In this document: positions 17,760-27,405 of the stretch, in pieces | Layout: every line of letters starts with the position of its first letter | Position numbering within the stretch: position 1 is the stretch's first letter | From: Streptococcus sp. NPS 308 | GTDB taxonomy: Bacteria > Bacillota > Bacilli > Lactobacillales > Streptococcaceae | Direction: 5' to 3' | Length of the DNA: 64,000 bases | Assembly (NCBI RefSeq): GCF_002355895.1 | Contig: NZ_AP017652.1 | Coordinates: 901,001-965,000 of the forward strand | Notes under the pieces: model-generated | Seen by the model: only the letters and a program-made list of their open reading frames with translations | Database searches by the model: none | Told to the model about the DNA's origin: nothing | Position numbers and translations under genes: made by a program

Positions 17760-18875
17760 TTAATCTCCAATAATATTTTTTAAGGTTTGTGCGAGTTGTT
17801 TCAGTTCTTCCTCAGTATTGAGAGGAGAGAGACTGATACGGACAGATTCTTTTAAACGAGGCGAATCGGGTCCATAGAAAGCTTCGAGTACATGACTGGT
17901 TTGCACAATACCAGCAGTACAAGCGGAACCAGTAGAAATTGAAATTCCCTCAAGGTCTAACCGAAGTAAAAGCAAATCATTTTTCTGACCAGGAAAACCG
18001 ATATTTAAAACATAAGGCAGTTGGTTGCGACTTTCATTGAGATAGTAGTCTAAATCGGCAATCTCTTCTAGAAAAACCGTTTTAAGGGAACTTAGTTTTT
18101 GGTAATGTTCAACTTGATAATCCAGATCTTCTTTGAGAGCAGCAACCATACCTACAATGGCTGCAAGGTTTTCTGTTCCAGCCCGTTTTTTTTGCTCTTG
18201 GTCCCCACCGTGAAGGTAGGAATCAAAGTCCATAGATGAAGCGTAGAGGAAACCAACTCCTTTTGGACCATGGAACTTGTGAGCAGAAGCGCTAAGGAAA
18301 TCAATTCCTAATTCTTCGGGATGAATAGGAATCTTCCCGATGGCTTGTACAGCATCTACATGATAAGCAGCAGGATGGTCTTTTAAAATATGTCCAATAT
18401 CAACAATAGGCAAGAGACTCCCTGTTTCATTATTAGCATACATAGTTGAAACGAGGATGGTATCGTCACGTAAAGCTTCTTGAATCTGTTGGGCAGTGAT
18501 TTCTTGATTTTCTGGTTGGATGATGGTCGCTTCAAAGCCAAAATGTTGAACCAGATAATCAATGGTCTCAAGGACAGAATGGTGTTCAATAGCTGTAGTG
18601 ATAATATGTTTGCCACGTTCCTGATGACGGAGACAATAGCCAATGATAGCTGTATTGTTACTTTCTGTACCACCAGACGTGAAAAAGATATGTTGAGGTT
18701 TGGTTCCAAGTAAGTGAGCCAAGTCCTGACGAGCTTCACGGAGCAGTTTACCAGCATAACGACCATGACTGTGAATACTTGAAGGATTACCATGGGTTTC
18801 TTGCATAACCTTGGTCATTTCTGCGATAGCTACAGCTGACATAGGTGTAGTTGCAGCATTGTCCAAATAAATCAA
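17760..18875 (-). CDS. Cysteine desulfurase (NifS/IscS family)
   Basis: A 371-aa PLP enzyme that takes sulfur from cysteine as a protein persulfide. Features: YLDNAATTP start (3-11), GGTESNN PLP-phosphate site near 68-74, HAVQ-type aspartate motif YHVDAVQAIGK near 175, the PLP lysine in SASAHKFHGPKGVGFLY near 200, and the persulfide Cys loop STGSACTAGIVQ near 322. It belongs to the IscS/NifS class rather than SufS, and in streptococci such copies usually supply tRNA thiolation, which is inference here. prs lies 9 bases upstream and DUF1831 overlaps or abuts downstream. Confidence 0.93.
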   Translation of the reverse strand: MIYLDNAATTPMSAVAIAEMTKVMQETHGNPSSIHSHGRYAGKLLREARQDLAHLLGTKPQHIFFTSGGTESNNTAIIGYCLRHQERGKHIITTAIEHHSVLETIDYLVQHFGFEATIIQPENQEITAQQIQEALRDDTILVSTMYANNETGSLLPIVDIGHILKDHPAAYHVDAVQAIGKIPIHPEELGIDFLSASAHKFHGPKGVGFLYASSMDFDSYLHGGDQEQKKRAGTENLAAIVGMVAALKEDLDYQVEHYQKLSSLKTVFLEEIADLDYYLNESRNQLPYVLNIGFPGQKNDLLLLRLDLEGISISTGSACTAGIVQTSHVLEAFYGPDSPRLKESVRISLSPLNTEEELKQLAQTLKNIIGD

Positions 18876-18884
18876 AGAATCACC

Positions 18885-19844
18885 TTATTTCTTTTTGTTG
18901 TAGGCAAAGAGTGGGCTAACTGGTTTTCTTTCATGAATACGGATGATAGCATCACCGAGCAATTCGCTAGCAGTAATGTAACATACATTTTTAGGAGTTC
19001 TTTCTTTTGTTGCTACAGAGTCCGTTACAAGGATTTCTTTAATGTTAGTTGCGTCTAGAAGTTCAGCAGCACCTTCTACAAAGAGGCCGTGACTAGAGAC
19101 CGCATAGATTTCAGTTGCCCCTTCGCGTTCAACGATTTTTGCTGCTTCAGAGAAAGTACGACCAGTATTTAGGATATCGTCAATCAGGATGGCTTTCTTA
19201 CCTTCAACATCCCCAATGATATAGCCCTCACTTCGTTCTGAGTCATCTTGAGCATAGTCAATGATAGCGATTGGAGCATCCAAGTATTCAGCTAAGCTAC
19301 GAGCGCGTTTAACACCAGAGTTTTTTGGACTAACCACAACGACATCAGAACCAAGAAGACCTTTGTCACAGTAGTGTTTAGCAAATAGAGGAATTGTATA
19401 AAGATTGTCCACAGGAATGTCGAAGAAACCTTGTACCTGTACAGCATGGAGATCGAGAGTTAGAACACGATCAACCCCAGCTTTTACCAACATATTTGAA
19501 ACCAATTTAGCTGTCAGTGGTTCACGGGAAGAAGCGATGCGATCCTGACGCGCATAGCCAAAGTAAGGAAGTACGACGTTGATACTATGAGCACTGGCGC
19601 GAACACAGGCATCAACCATAATCAATAATTCCATCAAGTGGTTGCTAACTGGGTAGCTTGTTGATTGAATGATATAGACGTCATACCCCCGAACACTCTC
19701 TTCGATATTGACTTGGATTTCACCATCAGAAAATTGACGTGAAGATAATTTTCCAAGAGGGACACCAACAGTATCAGCAATCTTTTGAGCGATTTCTGGG
19801 TTAGAGTTTAGGGTGAAAAGTTTCATGTTGTTTCTATCTGACAT
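18885..19844 (-). CDS. prs: Ribose-phosphate pyrophosphokinase
   Basis: A 319-aa PRPP synthase that transfers the pyrophosphoryl group of ATP to ribose 5-phosphate, feeding purine, pyrimidine, NAD, His and Trp synthesis. Visible are the flexible-loop/ATP region [13 protein letters not shown] near 39-51, [18 protein letters not shown] near 134-151, and the PRPP-binding signature [18 protein letters not shown] near 221-238. The catalytic KRR-type stretch is [15 protein letters not shown] near 198. An extended -10 (TGGTAAAAT on the minus strand, around 19930) precedes it. It heads the unit that continues with the desulfurase. Confidence 0.96.
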   Translation of the reverse strand: MSDRNNMKLFTLNSNPEIAQKIADTVGVPLGKLSSRQFSDGEIQVNIEESVRGYDVYIIQSTSYPVSNHLMELLIMVDACVRASAHSINVVLPYFGYARQDRIASSREPLTAKLVSNMLVKAGVDRVLTLDLHAVQVQGFFDIPVDNLYTIPLFAKHYCDKGLLGSDVVVVSPKNSGVKRARSLAEYLDAPIAIIDYAQDDSERSEGYIIGDVEGKKAILIDDILNTGRTFSEAAKIVEREGATEIYAVSSHGLFVEGAAELLDATNIKEILVTDSVATKERTPKNVCYITASELLGDAIIRIHERKPVSPLFAYNKKK

Positions 19845-19955
19845 TATAGACCGTCCTCTGTAAACTTTGTGAATCTTCTTTGGAAAAGTTTCTTTTTCTT
19901 AATGAAGATTCTATTATTTTTATCTTTTCTATTTTACCAAAAAAAGGAGATTATT

Positions 19956-20525
19956 TCAGCTTTTTTTCATGTTTTTAATGAATCGAATTAATTTTGATGG
20001 AGCCTTCTGGTAAGTTATGTGATTTTCATCTAAAAATTGCTGAAAATCGACTTTTCCTTGTTCAAAATTAGTGACTTCAATTTCCAGTTCGTAGTCGGTT
20101 TGACCAAAGTAATGGCTTTGATCTAAGGCCATCAAACCGATATCGGTTTCCATTTCGTAACGAATCGTTTCAAGACAACCCAGAATAAGCCAGTCATGGC
20201 TTTCAATACCAATCTCAGTAAGTTTCTCCAGAACCATCCCTTGAGGTAGAATCTGTTTTTCTAAATAATATTCAGCTTCTGGAAGAGTCATTTTTTGATT
20301 GTATTCCATATTTCCAATAGTTTGAGGAACTTTCAAGGTTAATTCAGCGAAATCTGAAAGGGCGCGAATGCGCATGGCAACCTTTTTTTCGCGCAACTGG
20401 AAATCTGGCGTGTCAATATAGTAGTTTTTTTGGTGAATAGGAGATATGTGGGCAAACTGTTTTTTTAAATGATTGTAGTCATCTTTTTTCAGTAGTGTTT
20501 TCAGTTCAATTTCTAATTGTTTCAT
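19956..20525 (-). CDS. CYTH domain protein
   Basis: A 189-aa CYTH/triphosphate tunnel metalloenzyme-like protein. The signature EIELKTLLKK (ExExK) lies at residues 4-13, basic residues in MRIRALSDFAELTLKVP near 53-70, and acidic DYELEIEVTNFE near 145-157, which together line the tunnel and hold metal in this superfamily. Likely activity is hydrolysis of inorganic triphosphate or similar, inferred from the fold. It is divergent from relQ across 129 bases, a pairing I recall from pneumococcus. Confidence 0.9.
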   Translation of the reverse strand: MKQLEIELKTLLKKDDYNHLKKQFAHISPIHQKNYYIDTPDFQLREKKVAMRIRALSDFAELTLKVPQTIGNMEYNQKMTLPEAEYYLEKQILPQGMVLEKLTEIGIESHDWLILGCLETIRYEMETDIGLMALDQSHYFGQTDYELEIEVTNFEQGKVDFQQFLDENHITYQKAPSKLIRFIKNMKKS

Positions 20526-20566
20526 TTTTCTAACCTTTTCTTTATCTTTGAAAGCGGATTTATGGT

Positions 20567-20640
20567 ATAATGTACAATGTATTTATTGTATAAGATTGTA
20601 GTGAAAAAATCAAAAATTTTTAACAGCACAATCTCATACT
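20567..20640 (+). promoter_or_regulatory. relQ promoter and structured leader
   Basis: The extended -10 TATGGTATAAT (about 20562-20572) is followed by a leader of about 75 bases. The leader contains complementary arms AGATTGT (20593-20599) and ACAATCT (20628-20634) and an upstream TACAAT/ATTGTA pair. It could fold before the ribosome site at 20645 (GGGAG). Confidence 0.5.
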
Positions 20641-20654
20641 AAAAGGGAGAAAAT

Positions 20655-21326
20655 ATGACCATAGAATGGGAAGAATTTTTAGATCCTTACATTCAAGCTG
20701 TCGGCGAATTGAAGATTAAACTTCGTGGGATTCGCAAACAGTACCGTAAGCAAAACAAGCATTCTCCGATTGAGTTTGTAACTGGTCGGGTAAAACCGAT
20801 TGAAAGTATCAAAGAAAAAATGGCTCGTCGAGGAATTACTTATGCAACTCTGGAAAATGACTTGCAAGATATCGCAGGGCTACGTGTCATGGTTCAGTTT
20901 GTTGATGACGTGGAAGAAGTTGTTGCAATTCTACGTAAACGTCACGATATGAGAGTCGTTCAGGAACGAGATTATATCAACCATCGTAAGGCGTCGGGTT
21001 ATCGTTCTTATCATGTTGTTGTCGAATATACTGTAGATACGATAAATGGGGCTAAGACCATTCTCGCCGAGATTCAAATTCGGACCTTGGCTATGAACTT
21101 TTGGGCTACCATTGAGCATTCTCTCAATTATAAGTACCAGGGGGACTTTCCAGAGGAAATAAAAGAAAGATTGGAAATCACTGCCAAAATTGCTCATCAA
21201 CTAGATGAAGAAATGGGCAAGATTCGAGATGACATTCAGGAAGCTCAGGCACTCTTTGATCCTTTGAGTAGAAAACTAAACGACGGTGTAGGAAATAGTG
21301 ACGATACAGATGAAGAATACAGGTAA
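20655..21326 (+). CDS. relQ: Small alarmone synthetase RelQ (GTP pyrophosphokinase)
   Basis: A 223-aa stand-alone (p)ppGpp synthetase of the SAS1 class that makes alarmone from ATP and GTP or GDP. Synthetase motifs are [16 protein letters not shown] near 45-60, [11 protein letters not shown] near 75, [16 protein letters not shown] near 104-119 and [22 protein letters not shown] near 138-159; the acidic EIQIR holds the catalytic Glu. There is no hydrolase or regulatory TGS/ACT domain. The gene overlaps nadK, so alarmone synthesis, NADP synthesis and rlu are one operon. A long leader may add control. Confidence 0.95.
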   Translation: MTIEWEEFLDPYIQAVGELKIKLRGIRKQYRKQNKHSPIEFVTGRVKPIESIKEKMARRGITYATLENDLQDIAGLRVMVQFVDDVEEVVAILRKRHDMRVVQERDYINHRKASGYRSYHVVVEYTVDTINGAKTILAEIQIRTLAMNFWATIEHSLNYKYQGDFPEEIKERLEITAKIAHQLDEEMGKIRDDIQEAQALFDPLSRKLNDGVGNSDDTDEEYR

Positions 21327-22128
21327 GCGAGTTGACCTCATAGCTAATAGAAAGCCGCAGAGTCAGAAAGTTTTACATAAACTGAGGGAAAAACTCAAAA
21401 AACAGCATTTTATAATTAATGATACAAATCCCGATATCGTTATTTCGATTGGTGGAGATGGGATGCTTTTGTCTGCTTTTCACAAGTACGAGAACCAGTT
21501 AGACAAGGTTCGATTTGTAGGTGTACATACAGGACACTTGGGATTTTACACGGATTACCGTGACTTTGAGTTGGACCAGTTGGTTACCAATCTCCAACTG
21601 GATTCTGGAGCCAAGGTTTCTTATCCAGTCCTGAATGTCAAAGTGACACTTGAAAACGGTGATGTAAAAACCTTCCGTGCTCTAAATGAAGCGAGCATCC
21701 GTCGGTCAGACCGCACCATGGTTGCAGATATCATCATTAACCACGTTCCATTCGAGCGCTTTCGTGGAGATGGTGTGACTGTCTCAACGCCTACTGGGAG
21801 CACTGCCTATAACAAGTCCTTGGGTGGAGCGGTTTTGCACCCGACCATTGAAGCCTTGCAGTTGACGGAGATAGCGAGTCTTAACAACCGAGTCTATCGC
21901 ACTCTGGGATCATCGATCATTATTCCCAAAAAAGATAAGATTGAGCTCTTGCCGACTCGTAATGACTATCACACGCTATCTGTTGACAATAGTACCTATT
22001 CTTTCCGAAATATAGAACGGATTGAGTACCAAATCGACCATCACAAGATTCACTTCGTAGCGACTCCAAGTCACACTAGTTTCTGGAATCGTGTAAAAGA
22101 TGCCTTTATCGGCGAGGTGGACGAATGA
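21310..22128 (+). CDS. nadK: NAD kinase
   Basis: A 272-aa enzyme phosphorylating NAD to NADP. The GGDG motif in [15 protein letters not shown] is near 48-63, [11 protein letters not shown] near 123-133, the substrate loop [22 protein letters not shown] near 156-176. The usual ATG (MKNTGKR) is at 21310. A GTG at 21298 has AGGAA at better spacing (6 bases) and could be used instead, giving 276 aa. Both lie within the end of relQ, and the rlu gene overlaps its stop by 4 bases, so the three are translationally coupled. Confidence 0.95.
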   Translation: MKNTGKRVDLIANRKPQSQKVLHKLREKLKKQHFIINDTNPDIVISIGGDGMLLSAFHKYENQLDKVRFVGVHTGHLGFYTDYRDFELDQLVTNLQLDSGAKVSYPVLNVKVTLENGDVKTFRALNEASIRRSDRTMVADIIINHVPFERFRGDGVTVSTPTGSTAYNKSLGGAVLHPTIEALQLTEIASLNNRVYRTLGSSIIIPKKDKIELLPTRNDYHTLSVDNSTYSFRNIERIEYQIDHHKIHFVATPSHTSFWNRVKDAFIGEVDE

Positions 22129-23021
22129 GGTTCGAATTTATCGCAGATGAACATGTCAAGGTCAAAACCTTTCTGAAGAAACACGAGGTTTCTAAAGGAC
22201 TGTTGGCTAAGATAAAGTTTCGAGGTGGGGCTATCCTAGTCAATGATCGACCTCAGAATGCGACTTATCTCTTAGATATTGGAGATAGGGTTACCATAGA
22301 TATTCCAGCAGAGGAAGGCTTTGAAACCCTCGAAGCCATTGACCGTCCTTTAGATATCTTGTATGAGGATGACCACTTTTTGGTTTTGAATAAACCTTAT
22401 GGACTAGCCTCCATTCCCAGTGTCAATCATTCCAATACCATTGCGAATTTTATCAAAGGCTACTATGTTAAGCAGGAATACGAAAACCAGCAGGTTCATA
22501 TCGTGACCAGACTGGATCGGGATACATCTGGTTTGATGCTCTTTGCCAAGCACGGTTATGCTCATGCACGATTAGACAAGCAACTGCAACGAAAGTCTAT
22601 CGAAAAACGTTACTTTGCCTTGGTTAAGGGCAATGGGGATTTGGAACCAGAAGGGGAGATTATTGCCCCGATTGCGCGTGATGTGGACTCCATTATCACG
22701 AGACGAGTTGCCAAGGGTGGAAAATACGCCCATACCTCTTACAAAGTTGTAGCGTCTTATGGAGATATTCACCTGATCGATATTCGATTGCATACTGGGC
22801 GAACCCATCAGATCAGAGTGCATTTTTCTCATATCGGTTTTCCCTTGTTGGGAGACGATCTCTACGGAGGAAGTCTAGACGATGGGATTCAACGACAGGC
22901 CTTGCATTGCCATTTCTTATCATTTTATCATCCTTTCTTGGAGCGTCAGCTAGAGCTCGAAAGCCCCTTGCCAGATGATTTTAACAATCTTATTACTCAG
23001 TTATCAACTAATACTCTTTAA
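22125..23021 (+). CDS. RluA/RluD-family pseudouridine synthase
   Basis: A 298-aa RNA pseudouridine synthase. The N-terminal part (about 1-75) looks like an S4-type RNA-binding domain ([27 protein letters not shown]). The catalytic motif [19 protein letters not shown] (near 126-144) has the active-site Asp in [21 protein letters not shown] near 224 completes the RluA-family core. The exact RNA position cannot be read from sequence; pneumococcal homologues are annotated RluD-like. ATG overlaps the nadK stop by four bases. Confidence 0.92.
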   Translation: MRFEFIADEHVKVKTFLKKHEVSKGLLAKIKFRGGAILVNDRPQNATYLLDIGDRVTIDIPAEEGFETLEAIDRPLDILYEDDHFLVLNKPYGLASIPSVNHSNTIANFIKGYYVKQEYENQQVHIVTRLDRDTSGLMLFAKHGYAHARLDKQLQRKSIEKRYFALVKGNGDLEPEGEIIAPIARDVDSIITRRVAKGGKYAHTSYKVVASYGDIHLIDIRLHTGRTHQIRVHFSHIGFPLLGDDLYGGSLDDGIQRQALHCHFLSFYHPFLERQLELESPLPDDFNNLITQLSTNTL

Positions 23022-23064
23022 AATCTATTTTGAGTATAATTTAATTTCTTAAAGGAGAAAACTC

Positions 23065-24039
23065 ATGGAAGTTTTTGAAAATCTCAAAGCCAACCTAGTT
23101 GGCAAAAATGCTCGTATTGTTCTCCCTGAAGGGGAAGAACCTCGTATTCTTCAGGCAACCAAACGCTTGGTAAAAGAAACAGAAGTTGTTCCTGTTTTGC
23201 TTGGGAACCCGGAAAAAATCAAAATTTATCTTGAAATCGAAGGGGTTATGGATGGCTATGAAGTCATTGACCCTCAACACTATCCTCAATTCGAAGAAAT
23301 GGTCACTACCTTGGTTGAACGTCGTAAAGGTAAAATGAGTGAAGAAGGTGCTCGTAAGATTTTGCTTGAAGATGTCAACTACTTTGGTGTCATGCTCGTT
23401 CACATGGGCTTGGTTGATGGGATGGTATCAGGTGCTATTCACTCGACAGCAGCAACTGTTCGTCCTGCGCTTCAAATCATTAAAACTCGTCCAAATGTAT
23501 CCCGCACTTCAGGTGCCTTCCTCATGGTTCGTGGAACAGAACGCTACCTATTTGGGGATTGTGCCATTAACATCAATCCAGATGCAGAAGCTTTGGCAGA
23601 GATTGCTATCAACTCAGCTATTACAGCTAAAATGTTTGGCATCGAACCTAAAATTGCAATGTTGAGCTACTCTACTAAAGGCTCAGGTTTTGGTGATAGT
23701 GTTGATAAGATTGTTGAAGCAACAAAAATTGCGCACGATTTGCGTCCTGACCTTGAAATCGATGGAGAATTGCAATTTGATGCGGCCTTCCACCCTGAAA
23801 CTGCAGCATTGAAAGCTCCAGGAAGTAACGTTGCTGGGCAAGCAACTGTCTTTATCTTCCCTGGTATCGAAGCAGGAAATATTGGTTATAAGATTGCAGA
23901 ACGTCTTGGTGGCTTCGCGGCGGTAGGTCCAGTTCTGCAAGGTTTGAACAAGCCAGTAAACGACCTTTCTCGTGGATGTAACTCTGATGATGTTTACAAG
24001 TTGACCCTTATCACTGCTGCCCAAGCGGTTCATCAATAA
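23065..24039 (+). CDS. pta: Phosphate acetyltransferase
   Basis: A 324-aa short-form Pta converting acetyl-CoA and phosphate to acetyl phosphate, which acetate kinase can turn into ATP. Features: ARIVLPEGEEPR near 17-28, GLVDGMVSGAIHSTAATVRPALQIIKT near 116-142, SYSTKGSG near 210, and the C-terminal NDLSRGCNSDDVY near 303. The length matches single-domain Firmicute enzymes. AAAGGAG precedes the ATG and a terminator follows. A TATAAT at 23034-23039 suggests its own promoter. Confidence 0.97.
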   Translation: MEVFENLKANLVGKNARIVLPEGEEPRILQATKRLVKETEVVPVLLGNPEKIKIYLEIEGVMDGYEVIDPQHYPQFEEMVTTLVERRKGKMSEEGARKILLEDVNYFGVMLVHMGLVDGMVSGAIHSTAATVRPALQIIKTRPNVSRTSGAFLMVRGTERYLFGDCAININPDAEALAEIAINSAITAKMFGIEPKIAMLSYSTKGSGFGDSVDKIVEATKIAHDLRPDLEIDGELQFDAAFHPETAALKAPGSNVAGQATVFIFPGIEAGNIGYKIAERLGGFAAVGPVLQGLNKPVNDLSRGCNSDDVYKLTLITAAQAVHQ

Positions 24040-24045
24040 GAAATA

Positions 24046-24074
24046 GGCCTCTTTCCTATAGGAAGAGGCTTTTT
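24046..24074 (+). terminator. pta terminator
   Basis: The stem GCCTCTTTCC / GGAAGAGGC has one bulged T and is followed by a T run. Confidence 0.85.
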
Positions 24075-24107
24075 AGCGCTAAGAAAAGGACAGTTAGAAG
24101 CTTCTAT

Positions 24108-24115
24108 GTTATACT
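24108..24115 (+). promoter_or_regulatory. mutY -10 element immediately before the ATG
   Basis: TGTTATACT forms a TG-extended -10 (TATACT at 24110-24115). The mutY ATG at 24122 falls where transcription would start, so the mRNA may lack a leader and ribosome-binding site. Confidence 0.55.
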
Positions 24116-24121
24116 AGATAT

Positions 24122-25300
24122 ATGTTAGATTTGAAAGAATACGGTGTTGACATGTGGCCAGAGGAGAAGATTTCCTCTTTCCGTGAGAAACTCCTCAACT
24201 GGTACGATGAAAACAAACGGGATTTACCCTGGCGAAGAAGTAAAAATCCTTATCACATCTGGGTTTCTGAAATCATGCTTCAGCAGACTAGGGTAGATAC
24301 GGTTATTCCCTACTATGAACGATTTTTGGACTGGTTTCCAACTGTTGAAAGTTTGGCAAATGCGCCTGAGGAGCATTTACTGAAAGCTTGGGAGGGGTTG
24401 GGCTATTATTCCCGCGTACGCAATATGCAGTCGGCGGCTCAGCAGATTATGACAGACTTTGAAGGGAAATTTCCAAACACTTACGAAAGGATTTCTAGCT
24501 TGAAAGGGATTGGCCCCTATACTGCGGGAGCAATTTCCAGTATCGCTTTTAATTTACCCGAGCCAGCAGTTGATGGCAATGTCATGCGAGTTTTGGCACG
24601 CCTGTTTGAGGTCAACTATGATATCGGAGTTCCCAGCAATCGCAAGATTTTCCAAGCCATGATGGAAATCTTGATTGATCCGAAACGACCAGGGGATTTT
24701 AATCAAGCTTTGATGGACTTGGGCTCTGATATAGAGTCTCCGGTTAACCCTCGACCAGAAGAAAGTCCTGTTAAGGAATTTAGCGCAGCCTATCAGAATG
24801 GAACCATGGATCGATATCCGATTAAAGAACCTAAGAAAAAGCCTCTTCCAATTTATCTCAAGGCTTTGGTTGTGCGCAATGATCGAGGTCAATATCTACT
24901 AGAGAAAAACGAAAGCGAGAAACTGCTGGCTGGATTTTGGCATTTCCCCTTGATTGAGGTCGAAGAATTTTCTAGAGAAGATGATCAGCTAGATCTTTTT
25001 TCTCAAGTCAAAGAGGAAAGCAGAGCTTTTGGACCAAGCCCCCAAGAAAGTTTTGAGCAGGATTATGATTTGGAGGTTGTTTGGTCTCATCAAACTTTTG
25101 AACAAGTCAAGCATGTCTTTAGTCATCGTAAATGGCATATTCAAATCCTATCAGGTCAGGTGACAGGGTCAAAACAGTTCTCCGACAGAGAAATTCGCTG
25201 GCTCTCTCCTCAGGAGTTTTATGATTATCCACTTGCGAAACCTCAACAAAAAATTTGGCAGGCTTATAAAACAGCTCTTGGAGATGGGGACTGGGATTAG
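24122..25300 (+). CDS. mutY: A/G-specific adenine glycosylase MutY
   Basis: A 392-aa glycosylase that removes A mispaired with 8-oxoG. HhH core: SEIMLQQTRVDTV near 40-52 (catalytic Glu), SLKGIGPYTAGAISSIAF near 124-141, then AVDGNVMRVLARLF near 147 with the catalytic Asp. The C-terminal NUDIX-like 8-oxoG recognition domain (about 240-385) is present. The cluster region after MDLGSDIESPVNPRPEESP contains no cysteine, so the [4Fe-4S] loop of classical MutY is missing. ATG 24122 has no Shine-Dalgarno. An internal ATG at 24152 (MWPEEK) is an alternative. Confidence 0.94.
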   Translation: MLDLKEYGVDMWPEEKISSFREKLLNWYDENKRDLPWRRSKNPYHIWVSEIMLQQTRVDTVIPYYERFLDWFPTVESLANAPEEHLLKAWEGLGYYSRVRNMQSAAQQIMTDFEGKFPNTYERISSLKGIGPYTAGAISSIAFNLPEPAVDGNVMRVLARLFEVNYDIGVPSNRKIFQAMMEILIDPKRPGDFNQALMDLGSDIESPVNPRPEESPVKEFSAAYQNGTMDRYPIKEPKKKPLPIYLKALVVRNDRGQYLLEKNESEKLLAGFWHFPLIEVEEFSREDDQLDLFSQVKEESRAFGPSPQESFEQDYDLEVVWSHQTFEQVKHVFSHRKWHIQILSGQVTGSKQFSDREIRWLSPQEFYDYPLAKPQQKIWQAYKTALGDGDWD

Positions 25301-25357
25301 CCATTTGTGTCTTCTTTGCATTTTTTTGTTATAATAGAAAAAGAAAAAGGTGATCTT

Positions 25358-26062
25358 ATGAAAAAAATATTAATTGTAGATGATGAGAAACCAATCTCAG
25401 ATATTATTAAGTTCAATATGACCAAAGAAGGCTACGAAGTTGTAACAGCCTTCAACGGTCGTGAGGCAATCGAGCTATTTGAAGCCGAGCAACCCGACAT
25501 TATTATCCTAGACTTGATGCTACCTGAAATTGATGGTTTAGAAGTAGCCAAAGCCATTCGCAAGACCAGTAGTGTTCCTATCATTATGCTCTCAGCTAAG
25601 GATAGCGAGTTTGACAAGGTTATCGGTTTGGAACTAGGTGCAGACGATTATGTTACAAAACCTTTCTCAAACCGTGAGTTGCAGGCGCGTGTCAAGGCCC
25701 TTCTTCGTCGCACTGAGCTAATCGCAGTGGATAACCAAGAAGAAGATACTAAATTACAAAGTCTTCAAATTAGAGATTTAGAGATTCTTCCAGATGCTTA
25801 TGTAGCCAAAAAATATGGAGAAGAATTGGATTTAACTCACAGAGAATTTGAGTTGTTGCATCACTTAGCTTCTCATCTAGGTCAAGTTATTACCCGTGAA
25901 CATCTCCTTGAGACGGTTTGGGGTTATGATTATTTTGGTGATGTTCGTACTGTCGATGTTACCATTAGACGTCTACGTGAGAAGATTGAAGACACACCAA
26001 GTAGACCTGAATATATCTTAACTCGTCGTGGTGTGGGTTATTATATGAGAAATAATGATTGA
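25358..26062 (+). CDS. vicR: Response regulator VicR/WalR (YycF)
   Basis: A 234-aa OmpR-family response regulator, essential in pneumococcus, controlling cell-wall hydrolases and surface genes. Receiver domain: acidic pair D9/D8 in VDDEK, phosphoacceptor Asp52 in [10 protein letters not shown], Thr/Ser in MLSAKDSEF, Lys in [10 protein letters not shown] near 101. The winged-helix DNA-binding domain has [16 protein letters not shown] near 200. The upstream TTG start at 25307 is rejected because AAAGGTGAT precedes the ATG at 25358. An extended -10 (TGTTATAAT at about 25328-25336) is present. vicK overlaps by eight bases. Confidence 0.97.
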   Translation: MKKILIVDDEKPISDIIKFNMTKEGYEVVTAFNGREAIELFEAEQPDIIILDLMLPEIDGLEVAKAIRKTSSVPIIMLSAKDSEFDKVIGLELGADDYVTKPFSNRELQARVKALLRRTELIAVDNQEEDTKLQSLQIRDLEILPDAYVAKKYGEELDLTHREFELLHHLASHLGQVITREHLLETVWGYDYFGDVRTVDVTIRRLREKIEDTPSRPEYILTRRGVGYYMRNND

Positions 26063-27404
26063 AGTAATTAGACAAATAATTTTAACCAGAGATTTCGTCT
26101 TTGTACTCATTTTAATTGGTTTTATCATGCTTGTTAGCTTTCTCTTGCTCGAAGGCCGTAGAGATAATATTCGACTCAAACAGTTAAATCAAAAGATTAA
26201 AGATTTAATTGCTGGTGATTATTCTCAGGTATTAGACATGCAGGGGAATACTGAAATCACTAACATTACGAATAACTTAAATGATTTGTCTGAAGTAATT
26301 CGTCTAACTCAAGAAAACCTTGAGCAGGAAAGTAAAAGATTGCATAGTATCCTATCATACATGACTGATGGGGTTCTTGCAACAAATCGTCGTGGTCAAA
26401 TCACTATGATTAACGATATGGCTAAAAGACAACTTGGAGTTGAAAGTGATGACGCGCTCAATCAAAACATTTTAGAGTTGCTCAAGATTGAAGATGAGTA
26501 CGAGCTTAGAGATTTAATTACGCAAAGTCCTGAAATGATGATTTATTCCCAAAATGTAAATGGGGAGTATATTAGTTTGCGTGTGCGTTTTGCCTTGATT
26601 CGTAGAGAATCCGGCTTTATCTCTGGTTTGGTAGCAGTTCTACATGATACGACTGAACAAGAGAAGGAAGAACGCGAGAGAAGGCTTTTCGTTTCCAACG
26701 TTAGTCATGAATTGCGAACTCCATTGACCAGTGTAAAATCTTACCTAGAGGCCTTGGATGAGGGTGCATTATATGAAGCTGTTGCTCCTGATTTTATCAA
26801 AGTATCTTTAGATGAGACCAACCGTATGATGCGAATGGTGACGGACCTCTTGCATCTTTCGCGTATTGATAATGCAACTAGCCATTTAGATGTTGAATTG
26901 ATTAACTTTACAGCTTTCATTACGTTTATCCTAAACCGTTTCGATAAGATACGAGCCCAGGATCAAGAAAAGAAATACGAGTTGGTTCGTGATTATCCCA
27001 TTACATCGGTCTGGATTGAAATTGATACAGACAAGATGACTCAGGTAATCGATAATATTCTTAACAATGCCATCAAGTATTCCCCTGATGGTGGGAAAAT
27101 TACGGTTAGCATGAAAACTACTGATGACCAGATGATTTTATCTATTTCGGACCAAGGACTTGGAATTCCTAAAGAAGATTTACCGAAGATTTTTGACCGT
27201 TTCTACAGGGTTGATAAGGCTAGAAGTCGTGCCCAAGGTGGGACTGGTTTAGGTCTAGCTATAGCAAAAGAAATCATCAAGCAACACAATGGATTTATCT
27301 GGGCTAAGAGTGAATACGGCAAGGGTTCTACCTTTACCATTGTTCTTCCTTATGATAAGGATGCTGTAAAAGAAGAAGTTTGGGAGGATGAAGTAGAAGA
27401 CTAG
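26055..27404 (+). CDS. vicK: Sensor histidine kinase VicK/WalK (YycG)
   Basis: A 449-aa histidine kinase partner of VicR. It has one N-terminal membrane helix (residues about 12-32) and almost no extracytoplasmic domain, the streptococcal form of WalK. Next are a HAMP-like region (about 35-95), a PAS domain (about 95-205), the H-box [15 protein letters not shown] near 214-228 (phospho-His), and the ATPase domain with N-box [12 protein letters not shown] near 335, G1 DQGLGIP near 370 and [14 protein letters not shown] near 398. The overlap with vicR and the two-base gap to vicX show one operon. Confidence 0.97.
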   Translation: MIEVIRQIILTRDFVFVLILIGFIMLVSFLLLEGRRDNIRLKQLNQKIKDLIAGDYSQVLDMQGNTEITNITNNLNDLSEVIRLTQENLEQESKRLHSILSYMTDGVLATNRRGQITMINDMAKRQLGVESDDALNQNILELLKIEDEYELRDLITQSPEMMIYSQNVNGEYISLRVRFALIRRESGFISGLVAVLHDTTEQEKEERERRLFVSNVSHELRTPLTSVKSYLEALDEGALYEAVAPDFIKVSLDETNRMMRMVTDLLHLSRIDNATSHLDVELINFTAFITFILNRFDKIRAQDQEKKYELVRDYPITSVWIEIDTDKMTQVIDNILNNAIKYSPDGGKITVSMKTTDDQMILSISDQGLGIPKEDLPKIFDRFYRVDKARSRAQGGTGLGLAIAKEIIKQHNGFIWAKSEYGKGSTFTIVLPYDKDAVKEEVWEDEVED

Positions 27405-27405
27405 A

